Counted from the first letter of the stretch, positions 8,973 through 18,366 are shown. The stretch: 64,000 nucleotides of DNA from CAJQQK01 sp963696075 (GCA_963696075.1 CAVOJD010000009.1:124001-188000); one strand, 5' to 3'. Numbers and translations: made by a program. The notes: generated by a model from the sequence alone, not told the origin.

Positions 8973-10907
8973 TTATTGCGCCGGGGTGCGCCACCACATC
9001 ATCAGGTCGGTGCCAAGCAGCGGCGGCTTCGGGGGGTGGCGAAGGTCGGCGGCGGCGGCATACCAGTCCTCGGGGATATGAAAGAGGGGGATCAGGTAGG
9101 TGCCGGAGAGGAGCGTGCGGTCGAAGGCGCGGACGGCGGATTCGAACTCGGTTCGGGTCGCGGCCTTGAGCATGGCTGCGATGGTGTGATCGACGGCGGG
9201 GTTGCGCACGCCGGCGTAGTTGAGGCTGCGCTCAATGTCGGCATGGGAACTCGCCCAGCGATTAATCTGCTCGTTGCCGGGGGACAGGGACGCGGAGTAG
9301 TGCCACTGGATGATGTCGAAGTCGAAGCTGCCAATGCGGGACCAGTACTGGGAGGCTTCGACCTGGCGAACGTGAACCTCGATGCCCAACCGTCGCAGGC
9401 TGTTGGCGAAGCTGAGGGCGAGGCGCTGCTGGCCGCTGGTCGAGACCAGAAATTCGATGCTGAGCGGTTCGCCGCTTTGCACGGAAACAAGGCGCCGGTT
9501 GTCGAGGCGATAACCGGCGGCGGTGAGGCGCTTGAAGGCTTTTTGCAGATTGGCGCGGGCGTCCTTGGCGCTGTCGGCGGTGGGGAGGCGCCAGGTGCCA
9601 GCCATGATGCCGGGTTTGATCAAGTCCTTGAAGGGGGCGAGGAGTTCCAGTTCGCGGACGTCGGCGGGGATGCCGGTCGAGGCGAGGTTGGAGCGGGCAA
9701 AAAAGCTGTCGGTGCGCACAAAGCGGTTGTGGAACAGGGAACGGTTGATCGACTGGGCGTCGAAGGCAAGCAGGAAGGCTTCACGCACGCGTTGGTCGGC
9801 AAAGGCGGTGCGGCGGGTGTTGAAGACGAGGCCGGACATGCCGGCCGGTTTGCCGGTCGAGAACGTCAATTGATGGGCGCGACCGGCACGCATGGCGGGA
9901 AAGTCATAGCCTTCGACCCAGCGGGCGGGATCGTTTTCGGGGCGCACATCGACAAGCCCGGTCTTGAAGGCTTCGAAGAGGGCGGTCTGGTCGCGAAAAT
10001 AGAGGAGTTTCAGCTCATCGAAGTTGTTGGTGCCGCGGCGGACGGGATGGCTTTCGGCCCAATAGTCGGGATTGCGCTTCAGGGTCAGGGTTCGGCCCGG
10101 CTCGAGGTCGCCGACGACATAAGGACCGCTGCCGATTGGTTTGTTGAGGGTGGTCTGATCGAAGGTTTCCGGGTCGACGGCGTGCTCGGCAAGGATCGGC
10201 ATCAGCGCGATGATGAGGGGGATTTCACGGTCACCGGCGGCAGCGAACGTGAAGCGGACGGTGTGGGGTGAAAGGGCTACGGCAGATGATACCTTGCTGT
10301 AGTGGCTGCGCATGAACGGGCGGCCCTTGGTGCTCAGCAAGGCATGGGAAAACACAACGTCGCTGGCGGATATCGGATGGCCGTCGGAGAACGTGGCGCG
10401 CGGGTCCAGATCGAATTCGATCCAGGAGCGGTCGTCGGCGACGCGCAGGCTCCTGGCCACGTGGGCATAAAGCGTGAACGGTTCATCCGCGCTGCGGGCG
10501 AGGAGGCTTTCGAAGACGAGGCCGCGCAGGCCGGAGGGCGCGACGCCCCTGACGATGAAGGGGTTGAGGCTGTCGAATGTGCCAAGTTCACCGAGGGTCA
10601 GGCGGCCGCCTTTGGGCGCGTCGGGGTTGACGTAAGGAAAATGGGTGAAGCCCGGCGCATGGCGCGGCTCGCCGTGCATGGCAATGGCGTGGCGGGAGCG
10701 GGGGGGCGCGGGTGATGGTGTTGCGGTGGTCGTCGTTGGGGCAGTGGCTGTGGCTTTTGCTGCGGTCTCCGAGGCGCTTGGCGCGTGGGGCGTCAGCGAA
10801 AGCGTTAGCGCGATGAGGAAGGCCGCGGCTCGGGCGATGGGGTGCAGGCGGGGACGGGCCGTGCGGAGACCGAGGGGGGAATAGATTTTAGTTGGATCAT
10901 GGCGCAC
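8973..10907 (-). CDS. Family 5 extracellular solute-binding protein (YejA-type peptide ABC transporter)
   Basis: This is the periplasmic binding subunit for an oligopeptide-type ABC importer. After the signal peptide come the SBP_bac_5 landmarks: an N-terminal HGEPRHAPGFTHFPYVNPDA, the FDSLNPFIVRG segment, PIGSGPYVV, and a C-terminal WHYSASLSPGNEQ region. HYSASLSPGNEQ-type sequences and overall length fit the YejA/microcin C subgroup. I chose GTG 10907 (644 residues) because a GGAG lies six bases upstream and a 22-residue basic n-region leads into the hydrophobic core. An upstream GTG at 11111 would add 68 unconserved residues. No permease or ATPase gene is adjacent, so it is an orphan here or works with a distant transporter. 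Confidence 0.9.
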   Translation of the reverse strand: MRHDPTKIYSPLGLRTARPRLHPIARAAAFLIALTLSLTPHAPSASETAAKATATAPTTTTATPSPAPPRSRHAIAMHGEPRHAPGFTHFPYVNPDAPKGGRLTLGELGTFDSLNPFIVRGVAPSGLRGLVFESLLARSADEPFTLYAHVARSLRVADDRSWIEFDLDPRATFSDGHPISASDVVFSHALLSTKGRPFMRSHYSKVSSAVALSPHTVRFTFAAAGDREIPLIIALMPILAEHAVDPETFDQTTLNKPIGSGPYVVGDLEPGRTLTLKRNPDYWAESHPVRRGTNNFDELKLLYFRDQTALFEAFKTGLVDVRPENDPARWVEGYDFPAMRAGRAHQLTFSTGKPAGMSGLVFNTRRTAFADQRVREAFLLAFDAQSINRSLFHNRFVRTDSFFARSNLASTGIPADVRELELLAPFKDLIKPGIMAGTWRLPTADSAKDARANLQKAFKRLTAAGYRLDNRRLVSVQSGEPLSIEFLVSTSGQQRLALSFANSLRRLGIEVHVRQVEASQYWSRIGSFDFDIIQWHYSASLSPGNEQINRWASSHADIERSLNYAGVRNPAVDHTIAAMLKAATRTEFESAVRAFDRTLLSGTYLIPLFHIPEDWYAAAADLRHPPKPPLLGTDLMMWWRTPAQ

Positions 10908-11257
10908 GGATGGCTCCAATGGCTTGAAGGCGCGGCGGAGTACGGACAGAGTGGTGGTGCGAATGAGTCGCGTCGCGTGTCGCGGCTCAGCGCGGCTGCG
11001 GTTTGGTTGCAGATTGGATCGTCTACCGCGCAACAATGTCGGACGCGTGGCCATATGGCAACGAGTGACGTCGAGACGATGATGAGATGGTGAGAACAAG
11101 GCGGTTGTCACGCGATTGCCGCAATCTCCCCCTTAGTCGCGGCAAACGAGAGGGACGTCGTTGCGCGTAAAACCCGTCCAATCGGTCAAGGAAGATCAGA
11201 CGATCTGATCGTCAGCCGCCGGGAAGGCGCTTGAGACAGACGAAAGCGGAGCAAGAG
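10908..11257. other. Divergent intergenic region, 350 bases
   Basis: This region separates the solute-binding protein gene from the ialB-like gene and must hold both promoters. I see no gene in it. A 17-base dyad at 11194-11210 is the only clear structure. Confidence 0.6.
11194..11210. promoter_or_regulatory. 17-base dyad upstream of the ialB-like gene, possible operator
   Basis: GATCAGA and TCTGATC form a perfect 7-bp inverted repeat with spacer CGA, 48 bases before the start codon. Position and symmetry suit a dimeric regulator, but no regulator gene is adjacent. Confidence 0.35.
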
Positions 11258-12025
11258 ATGAATCGACGTTGGGAAGTTGGCGCAATGCGAGGTGTCCGGG
11301 CAGCCTGGGGCTGCATCGCCATTGCAGCGGCTGGCGGGTTGGTCGTCGGTGGCGCTGGGTCAGCTCAGGCGCAGGACAAGAGCAAAGGCAGCGAAGTGGC
11401 GTGGGTCAAGGTTTGCAAAGAAACCGAGATCACGCACATTCCAAAAGATACGAAACAGAAGCCGACGCAGCAGAAGAAAGAAATCTGCCGCACGCGCTAT
11501 GAGCAGTTGGCGCCGTTCGCTGCGATGTCGGTGCAGATCCAGCAGATCAAGGGCGTTGAAGACCTGGGCCTGATCGTGTCGTTCTCGCTGCCGCAGCAGA
11601 TGGCTATCAAGCCGGGCATCCTGGCGGCCGTTTATTCGGCAAGCCAGTGGAAGGCCGTTCAGGAAAAGAAGGAGGTCGATCAGAAAGACCTCAAAATCCT
11701 GAAAGTCGGCTACACGCGGTGTGGACCGGGAAGCTGTAGTGCGGAAGTTCCCGCGCCGCAGGAGTTGATCGGCGACATGCGCAAGGGCTCGGTGATGCTG
11801 GTCAAAGCCTTCCGCGGTGATGGTCAGGTTGTGGAAGTTCCGGTGAGTCTGGCCGGGTTCTCGAAGGTCATCGACGGCGCGCCAACGGATCTCGCCGCCT
11901 ATGAGGAGGCGCGGGCGAAAGCGCTTCAGGCGCTGAGCGCGCGGCGCAACCAGATTCTTGCTACAGAGCGGGCGCGCCGGTCCGGTGCCAAGATCCCCGA
12001 ACCGCAGGCGGTTGTGAAGCAATAA
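11258..12025 (+). CDS. Invasion-associated locus B (IalB) family periplasmic protein
   Basis: The product is about 255 residues, beginning at ATG 11258 six bases after a GGAG. It has a signal peptide ending AQAQ. The body carries the IalB-type pattern: WVKVCKETE, then ICRTRYEQ, a central VSFSLPQQMAIKPGI segment, a Cys-containing VGYTRCGPGSCSAE, and a VLVKAF strand. The charged Ala/Arg tail is helical. IalB family proteins are periplasmic or secreted and are best known from Bartonella, but are widespread in free-living Rhizobiales, where their role is unclear. Four cysteines could form two disulfides. A strong terminator follows at once, so the gene is probably monocistronic. Confidence 0.85.
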   Translation: MNRRWEVGAMRGVRAAWGCIAIAAAGGLVVGGAGSAQAQDKSKGSEVAWVKVCKETEITHIPKDTKQKPTQQKKEICRTRYEQLAPFAAMSVQIQQIKGVEDLGLIVSFSLPQQMAIKPGILAAVYSASQWKAVQEKKEVDQKDLKILKVGYTRCGPGSCSAEVPAPQELIGDMRKGSVMLVKAFRGDGQVVEVPVSLAGFSKVIDGAPTDLAAYEEARAKALQALSARRNQILATERARRSGAKIPEPQAVVKQ

Positions 12026-12056
12026 CGTCTGCATCAACGATTGCGTTGGCGACATT

Positions 12057-12098
12057 AAAAGACCCCGGAGGCGATTGACCGCTTCCGGGGTCTTTTTT
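12057..12098 (+). terminator. Rho-independent terminator of the ialB-like gene
   Basis: A 13-bp GC-rich stem with one G-T pair has an A-tract before it and a run of six T after it (12093-12098). The A-tract may also let it act for hspQ on the other strand. Confidence 0.9.
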
Positions 12099-12146
12099 GT
12101 TTTTGCTGCGCAATCGCGAGAGGCGTGCGCGAGGACCTGGCCCGCG

Positions 12147-12470
12147 CTAGTGCGCGTTCAAGAAGGTCGGCTGGAACTGGCCGGTTTCATCCTGCTCGAA
12201 GAGCTCGGAAATCTGCGGATGGCGCAACGGCTTACCGCTGTCGTCGGGCAGCAGGTTTTGCTCGGAGACGTAGGCGACGTATTCGGTATCATCGTTTTCT
12301 GCGAGCAGATGGTAGTAGGGCTGGTCCTTGCTCGGGCGAATGTCTTCCGGAATCGCCTGCCACCATTCCTCCGTGTTGGCGAATTGCGGGTCGATGTCGA
12401 AGACGAGGCCGCGAAACGGGTAGAAGCGGTGGCGCACGATATCGCCAACCTGGAACCGAGCGGTGCGCAT
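12147..12470 (-). CDS. hspQ: Heat shock protein HspQ
   Basis: HspQ is a small YccV-like protein, first described as a hemimethylated-DNA-binding and DnaA-turnover factor and later as a Lon protease modulator. The signature is GDIVRHRFYPFRGLVFDID, then NTEEWWQAIP, RPSKDQPYYHLLAEN and YVAYVSEQNLLPD. With the start at ATG 12470 (AGGA seven bases upstream) the product is 107 residues and matches the family N-terminus MRTARFQVG. Two further in-frame ATGs at 12491 and 12524 would add up to 18 residues. It is convergent with the ialB-like gene and stands alone. Confidence 0.92.
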   Translation of the reverse strand: MRTARFQVGDIVRHRFYPFRGLVFDIDPQFANTEEWWQAIPEDIRPSKDQPYYHLLAENDDTEYVAYVSEQNLLPDDSGKPLRHPQISELFEQDETGQFQPTFLNAH

Positions 12471-12738
12471 TTTGCGATCCTGGGGCGCCATCACTGTATT
12501 GTCCTGTGCAACCTTCAAGTTCATCGAAAAGAGATTTGCGGCCGGTTTGCGGGCTGGTTGGGGTATTAGCGGGCAAAGCGCCGTGTCTGGTCAAGTGATC
12601 CTGCCACGTGTGATTGAAAAATTGTGGCTCGGGCGTCACATTTGGATGCGATCGGGGGAAACGACAAGACCCCGGTAACCCTGCCGGTCGGCGTTGGCGT
12701 GCTGTGGCTCCGGAGGGTGCGGCGCGCGGAGACCTGGT

Positions 12739-13800
12739 TCAAAATCCATAGTCGGCACCGAGCGCTGGGTCTTTTTCTGCGACGAGCCGGGCGAGGTCGA
12801 CGATGACTTTGGCCTGTTTCCAGGTTGCGTCGTCCTGCATCTTGCCATCGAGCATGACGGCACCGGTCCCATCCGGCATGGCATCGAGAATGCGGCGGGC
12901 GAACTTCACTTCCTCGATGTCGGGGGAGAAGACGCGCTTGGCGATGTCGACCTGGGAGGGGTGGAGCGACCAGGCGCCGAGGCATCCCATCAGGAAGGCA
13001 TTGCGGAACTGGGCTTCGCAGGCGTCCGGATCGGCGAAATCGCCGAAGGGGCCGTAGAAAGCCTTGATGCCTGCGGTCTGGCAGGCATCCACCATTTTGG
13101 CGACGGTGTAGTGCCAAAGGTCCTGCTGGATCAGGGCGCGTGACGTTTTGGGGATGTTGCTTTCGGTTCTGTCGCTGAGGACGCCATAGCCGGGATGGCC
13201 ACCGCCGACGCGCGTCGTCTTCATGCCGCGGGAGGCGGCGAGATCGGCGGGGCCGAGGCTCATGCCGTGCATGCGGGGGCTGGCAAGGGCGATGTCCTCG
13301 ACGTTGGCGACGCCTTCGGCGGTTTCGAGGATCGCGTGGATCAGGATGGGCGTCTCGATGCCGGCGCGCGCTTCAAGCTGGGCGAGGAGCTGGTCCAGGT
13401 AGTGGATATCCCAGGGGCCTTCGACCTTGGGGAGCATGATGACGTCGAGCTTGTTGCCGACGGCGGTGACGATTTCGGTGATGTCGTCGAGCGCCCAGGG
13501 GGAATTCAGGCAGTTGATCCGGGTCCACAGGCCGGTCGCGCCAAACGCGTTGGCCTTTGCCATGGCGATGAAGCCTGCGCGGGCGGCTTGTTTCGCATCG
13601 GCGGGGATGGCGTCTTCGAGATTACCGAGGATGACGTCCACGGTCGGAATGATCTGGGGGAGCTTGTCGGTGATCTTGGCGACGTGGGGGGGAATAAAAT
13701 GGATCATGCGCTCAAGGCGGAGCGGTAGCGCGCGGTAGGGGGCGGGGGCACCGATCGCGAGGGGCGTGAAGAAACTCTGGGGCGTGCGAACGTGGCTCAA
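12739..13800 (-). CDS. HpcH/HpaI aldolase family, probable malyl-CoA / beta-methylmalyl-CoA lyase
   Basis: The 353-residue product belongs to the CitE/HpcH-HpaI aldolase family, Mg-dependent TIM-barrel enzymes that cleave or form C-C bonds of acyl-CoA or keto acids. Landmarks are VILGNLEDAIPADAK (acidic metal/substrate site), TRINCLNSPW, VIMLPKVEGP, HAILETAEGVANVEDIA and MSLGPADLAASRGM. The last two resemble L-malyl-CoA/beta-methylmalyl-CoA lyases, which link malyl-CoA to glyoxylate and acetyl-CoA. The precise substrate cannot be read from sequence alone. Neighbours are not carbon-assimilation genes, so there is no pathway context here. It follows the lipid A acyltransferase by about 100 bases on the same strand. 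Confidence 0.85.
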   Translation of the reverse strand: MSHVRTPQSFFTPLAIGAPAPYRALPLRLERMIHFIPPHVAKITDKLPQIIPTVDVILGNLEDAIPADAKQAARAGFIAMAKANAFGATGLWTRINCLNSPWALDDITEIVTAVGNKLDVIMLPKVEGPWDIHYLDQLLAQLEARAGIETPILIHAILETAEGVANVEDIALASPRMHGMSLGPADLAASRGMKTTRVGGGHPGYGVLSDRTESNIPKTSRALIQQDLWHYTVAKMVDACQTAGIKAFYGPFGDFADPDACEAQFRNAFLMGCLGAWSLHPSQVDIAKRVFSPDIEEVKFARRILDAMPDGTGAVMLDGKMQDDATWKQAKVIVDLARLVAEKDPALGADYGF

Positions 13801-13904
13801 GACAGGACTCCTCGGTCTCTGGGTGGGCTTGCCCCCCTGATACGCGCTTCGTCCCGTTCAGTTCTGAGTTTTCGTTTTGCTTGGTTTCTCGCACGAAGCG
13901 GGCG

Positions 13905-14840
13905 TCAGCTCCAGCGCCGGTTTGACCACATCCACTGCTCTGGATGCTCACGGACCCAGGCTTCGAACACGTTCTGCATCTCGGTCATGATCCAGGTGAT
14001 GTCGGCTGCACGGTCGCGGGTGCGGGGGACACGCAACTCAACCAGTTCGATTTTGAATTTCGAGGCGTCGCCGACCCGGATGCAGCGTGACAGCCAGATG
14101 CGGGTGCCGAGGCGGCGCGCGATCATGGCGCCGATGGCCTGTGTGCGGGCGGGGCGGCCGAAGAAGGGGACGGGAAGTCCTTTGCGGTCGTAGAGGTCAC
14201 AGACCATGCCGAGGCGGCCGCCATTGCGCACGAAATCGGTAATCGCACGGGCGGTGCGCTGATCATCGCCGTGGTCGCCTTCGACCTTGCCGCGGCCGAA
14301 CAAACCGCCGGGATAGAGGCCGGCGCGCTGGGCGCGGAGGTAGCGGTCGACGTAGGGGTTGTTGACGGAACGATAGACGGCGGCGGGATTGGCGCCGGCG
14401 ACCGTCAACGGCCAGATGGCGAGTTCCCAGTTGCCCATGTGAAGCGAGACGCCGATCGTTGGGCCGAGCTTGCGGTTGTAGCGCTCAAAGACGCGGGGGT
14501 TGATGATTTCGAGGCGCTCGGGTTGGGCGAGGATGCGATCGAGCTGCATGGTCTCGACCATGACGCGGCCGAGGTTTTCCCAGTGGGCGAGAACGATGCG
14601 GCGGTGTTCGGCGTCGGTTTGCCCGGGAAAGGCGATGGCGACGTTGTCGAGCGCGCGCAGATGACGTTTTCGCGCGATCTTGGGGGCGAGAAAGCGCCAC
14701 GCGCGGGCGGAGAGGCCAGCGGCGGTTTCGAGCGGCAAAGCGCGAACCAGGCCGACAATGCCCCGCAAGAAGGCATATTCGGCACGAAACTGCAGATCGC
14801 GCAGGACGGGGATGTCGGTTTCGGGCGCGGGCGCGCTCAT
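13905..14840 (-). CDS. Lipid A biosynthesis acyltransferase (LpxL/HtrB family)
   Basis: Enzymes of this family add a secondary acyl chain to lipid A at the inner membrane. The 311-residue product, started at ATG 14840, has the catalytic HxxxxE motif at His134-Glu139 (HMGNWE), then AVYRSVNNPYVD, a GRLGMVCDLYDRKG segment and PVPFFGRPARTQAIG, all typical. A hydrophobic N-terminal helix around FLRGIVGLVRALPL anchors it. The frame is open for 88 residues further upstream, overlapping the end of the ubiH-like gene, but that part is not family-like. It sits between the ubiH-like gene and the aldolase gene, all on the minus strand, and could be co-transcribed with them. Confidence 0.92.
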   Translation of the reverse strand: MSAPAPETDIPVLRDLQFRAEYAFLRGIVGLVRALPLETAAGLSARAWRFLAPKIARKRHLRALDNVAIAFPGQTDAEHRRIVLAHWENLGRVMVETMQLDRILAQPERLEIINPRVFERYNRKLGPTIGVSLHMGNWELAIWPLTVAGANPAAVYRSVNNPYVDRYLRAQRAGLYPGGLFGRGKVEGDHGDDQRTARAITDFVRNGGRLGMVCDLYDRKGLPVPFFGRPARTQAIGAMIARRLGTRIWLSRCIRVGDASKFKIELVELRVPRTRDRAADITWIMTEMQNVFEAWVREHPEQWMWSNRRWS

Positions 14841-15073
14841 GTTTCGTTGCTCGTCGCTGTTGATCAGAGCTGTGGGCGCGTCCGGTTCGTGGACACTGGT
14901 CTGGCGTTCGTCGGTTGCGCCATTGCGGGCAGGCGCGACGGTGCGGCGAACACACGACACTTTCGCGATGGGGCATGTAGCAGAGGGAAGGGTCTCGTCA
15001 AACCGTCTTTCGGACAGTCTCCCCGATCGGGTGAGGCAGTGCGTGGTTTCGATGACGGTTTTCTGCAGCTGCT

Positions 15074-16331
15074 TTATGCGTGGGTGCGCATCAGGCTGGG
15101 CCATTCGCCGAGGGGCGACATGCCGCGGCTCAGGACGGAGCGGCGCACGGCGGGGGAGAGCGTTGTTGCGTGGAGGAGGGCGCCGCGGAACAGGCCGGTG
15201 AGACGCCCGGAGAGAGACGCATTCATGGCATCGACGCCGTATGTGCGGGCGGTGACGTCAGCCTGGCGGGCGGCGGAATAGGCGTTCAGCATCGCGTCGG
15301 CACCGGGATCGCCGGCTTGATCGAGTGTGGTCGAGATGTGGTCGAGGAGGGTTGCGACGTCGCGCAGCCCCAGGTTCAGGCCCTGGGCGCCAATCGGGGG
15401 GAAGGCGTGGCCGGCCTCGCCAATAAGGGCGGTGCGGGCGGCGCCAAAACGATTGGCGATCAAGGTTGACAGGGGAAACGTTCGCCGCGGCGTGAGCGTC
15501 GTGATGGTGCCGATGACGCCCTGGAGTTGGTCTTCGAGGGCTGCGGATGAAGTGGGCATCGTCACTGGCAGCCAGGCGGGCGGCCGTTTCAGGCTTCATC
15601 ATCCAGACGAGACTTGAACGGCGATCGCCGAAGGGGACCACGGTGCAGGGGCCTTCGCGGGTGTGGATCTCGGTTGAAATGTCGTGATGGGGCAGGGAAT
15701 GGGTGAGGTGGGCTGTGATGGCGGATTGATCGTAGGACCAGGATTGGACGGGGATGCCGGCTGCGGTGCGGGCTGGGGAGTTTCTGCCGTCGGCTGCTAT
15801 GAGGAGGCGGGCGCGGCGCTCGGTGCCATCGGCGAGGGTCGCGATGACGGCATCAGGGGTGATGCGGTAGGCGGTGATGGTTGCGCCGATGTCGTGGCGG
15901 ACGGGTTTCGGCGGGCGGGGTTCGGACGTTTGTTGGCCGGTGCTGGCGATTGGGGCTTCAAGCGACTGGACAAGGGCGGCAACGAGCGCTGGGTTGGCGA
16001 TGTTGTAGCCGAGGCGTTCATGGCCAAGGTCGGCTGCGGCGAAAAGTTGCTCGGGCGCGCGCAGCAGGCGGGCGGTGTCATCGACAATGCGAATGCCGGC
16101 GAGCGGCGCTGCGGTTTCAGACAGCGCCTGCCAGACACCGAGACGTTCGAGCAGACGGATCGATCCTGAGAAGAGGGCGGCGGTGCGCAAATCGGGCGAA
16201 TTGGGGCCGTCGTGTGGCAGTGACCCGCACAAGCAGTACGAGATCCCGCGGTGGCGCAACGCGTTCGCCATGGTGAGGCCGATCGGTCCGGCGCCCGCAA
16301 TCAGGCAGTCATAGGTTGGCATTTCTGTCAT
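15074..16331 (-). pseudogene. UbiH/COQ6-type FAD-dependent monooxygenase, frameshifted
   Basis: The N-terminal part (from ATG 16331) has the FAD-binding LIAGAGPIGLTMANAL and RLLIAADGRNSPAR; the C-terminal part has RTALIGEAGHAFPPIGAQG and LNLGLRDVATLLDH. Together they make one UbiH/UbiF/COQ6 hydroxylase of ubiquinone synthesis, but they lie in different frames. The change falls near 15538-15540, where GGG on the plus strand (CCC in the gene) seems one base too long. Removing one base joins the domains as HFIRSLEDQLQG and gives about 418 residues. The span is 1258 bases, one more than a multiple of three. Either the gene is broken or the sequence has an indel error. The usual GDAAH motif reads GEAGH. 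Confidence 0.85.
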
Positions 16332-16910
16332 GAATTTCAGTTTTTTGCCGGCTTTGATCTAAGTGTTGGAAACACTTGTGGATTTCGCCATATGGCAGAA
16401 ATGTGGCGGTGTGGCATCAGAGGGTTGCGGGGGTGCATCAGTCGATTTCGGTGGATTTCCCCGGTGAAGAGATAGGCATCGTCGTCTGGCGGGACAAGCC
16501 GGGATGGTGCGAGGCCGCCTTCATGCCCATTTTACTGTTCGTTCCTGTGTGGGCGCGCGCTGGCTGAACGCCAATCAATTTTTCTGGGTGGACCAGTGAG
16601 ACGGCGCGCTTGCCCAACAATAGAGATTTGCTCGCCCTATCGATTAAAGCGATCAAAACGCCGGTGAATACGTGCATCATCAGTTCTTGCTGAGTGGCTG
16701 TCTTGCAACATTGATTCGTGATGTGGTGGTGGCGGGGTAATCGCTGTTGCCATTTACCCTGACCTGCCGATAGTTCTTAACCACGCGATTGAGTTAGTTG
16801 GTTAGTGCGTACCTGCACTGAGGCTGAAGTCGATCGGTATCCCAGCCGTTGCTGGGTTTTAGCCCTCAGCTAAGGCTGGGTATCTGTTGTGTAGTCCAAC
16901 GGAGTAAGTG
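16332..16910. other. Intergenic region, 579 bases, upstream of porin 1
   Basis: No convincing gene is seen; short open frames here lack family features and start sites. The region separates the divergent ubiH-like gene and porin 1, so it holds both promoters. The last 75 bases contain the overlapping hairpins described separately. Confidence 0.5.
16838..16880 (+). promoter_or_regulatory. Possible attenuator-like leader hairpins upstream of porin 1
   Basis: CCCAGC-CGTT-GCTGGG (16841-16856) forms a 6-bp stem followed directly by TTTT, like a small terminator. The same 5' arm, CCCAGCC at 16841-16847, can instead pair with GGCTGGG at 16874-16880. The two folds exclude each other. They end about 30 bases before the GGAG ribosome site of the porin. 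This is read from the sequence only; function is inference. Confidence 0.35.
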
Positions 16911-18147
16911 ATGATCGGGGGACTTTTTAAACCGGCCGGTGTTGTCAGCCTAGCTGCAGCCGGCATGCTCATGGGCAGCGTTTCTGCTCATGCGGCAGAT
17001 CTGGGGGGCAATTGCTGCGCAGATCTCGAGGAGCGTGTCGCCGAACTTGAAGCGACGACCGCACGCAAAGGAAACCGGAAAGTGAGCCTGGAAGTTTCAG
17101 GCCACGTGCATGAAGCAATCGTCTTCTTCGATGCACCCGGTGAGCAGAACGTTTACATCGGCACGCATAACTCGAGCCGTTCGCGCTTCCGCTTCAAAGG
17201 CTCGGCGAAAATCAACGCCGACTGGTCTGCCGGCTTCCTGATGGAATTCGGTGTTCGTGCGAACCACCTCGCTTCGACAGCGCAGGATGAGCCGCACGAT
17301 GGCCGTGGGATCGATATTCGTCACGAAGCCCTCTACGTGAAATCCAGGTCTCTGGGTACCATCTGGCTGGGCTGGACATCTTCGGCAGCTGACGGCATTA
17401 CGGAAATCTGCCTGGGTTGCGGCCTTGGAAACGGGGCGGCCTGGGACGATGATATGGTCAACCTCCTGGATGCCAACCAGACGCCCGGTGGGTTCAACCG
17501 GTTCAGTCAGCACGGTTCGGAACGCGGTATCTTCACGGGTGAAGGCGACCGGCGCGAAGTGATCCGCTGGATCTCGCCGACGCTTGCCGGCTTCGTTCTG
17601 TCGGCGGCTTACGGTCATGACGACTTCTATGACGTTGCACTGCGCTACGCCGGTGAGTTCGGCGCCATCCGCATCGCGGCCGGTGTTGGCTATCAACGCT
17701 CGAACGACGGCCTTGATACGGCCGGTCTGACGTGCGGTCGTGACGGGCTTGCGATTGACACGGACTGCGCGTCGCTCGGTGCTTCGGGTAGCATCCAGCA
17801 CACGCCGACGGGTCTCTATATTGCCGGTGCCTACGGTCTCGACTCGAATGAGGCCGGCCCTGGTGAAGATGAAGTCCTGGCATGTCACGGGTGGTGTGAA
17901 CCAGAAGTTCTTCGCCCTCGGCAAGACCAACATCTACGGCTTCTATACCGAGAGTAACCGTGGTATCGGCACGGGCGCATTCGACACCCGCCTGCGCGTC
18001 TATGGCGGTGGTATCGAGCAATCGATCGATGCAGCCGCGATGGAGATGTACGTCTGGTACAAGCGCCTCGAAGCCCACGATCCGCTTCCAGGCGAATTCG
18101 ACAGCGACGCTGACGTCGTCACGGTTGGTGCGCGCATCAGGTTCTGA
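16911..18147 (+). pseudogene. Alphaproteobacterial outer-membrane porin (copy 1), frameshifted
   Basis: The start is ATG 16911, six bases after GGAG. A signal peptide (ending SAHA-ADL) leads to a Cys pair GGNCC and a short coiled coil DLEERVAELEATTARKG, then porin beta-strands such as VSLEVSGHVHEAIVFF and SRFRFKGSAKINADWSAGF. The frame breaks near 17860-17877. The last strands, from WHVTGGVNQKFFALGKTNI to the C-terminal VGARIRF, continue one frame over. The total span is 1237 bases, one more than a multiple of three; restored it would be about 411 residues, against 417 in the intact paralogue at 19052. A terminal Phe, the outer-membrane assembly signal, is kept. The cause is an indel error or a recent inactivation. 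Confidence 0.85.
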
Positions 18148-18179
18148 TCCGCGCCGGTTGGACTACGAAAAGACGGGGG

Positions 18180-18213
18180 GAGCCGCTTCACACGAGGCGG
18201 CTCTTTTCTTTTG
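18180..18213 (+). terminator. Rho-independent terminator of porin 1
   Basis: The stem GAGCCGC/GCGGCTC (18180-18186 with 18197-18203) is followed by TTTTCTTTT. Confidence 0.85.
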
Positions 18214-18336
18214 TGCGGTGACATTGGACCAGCTTCATTGGGACTGGGACGGCACGGATGGCCCCGGCGCCGGCAGGCGTGTCGGTGGGGATCCTCGTTG
18301 AAAGGGGGCGGCGCAGAGGTGTTGGTTGGCGCGCCT

Positions 18337-18366
18337 ATATATAGAGTGTCCCATATATAGAGTGTC
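18337..18366. repeat. Two direct copies of a 14-base AT-rich unit, 16-base period
   Basis: ATATATAGAGTGTC occurs at 18337-18350 and 18353-18366, separated by CC. The pair is flanked by GGTTGGCGC at 18324-18332 and 18367-18375, making a longer nested repeat. The AT-rich unit stands out in this GC-rich region. It could be a protein-binding site; nothing shows which gene it would serve. Confidence 0.6.

Noticed and set aside
18337..18366. Direct repeats considered as a CRISPR array
   Set aside because: There are only two units, the gap is two bases, and there are no cas genes.
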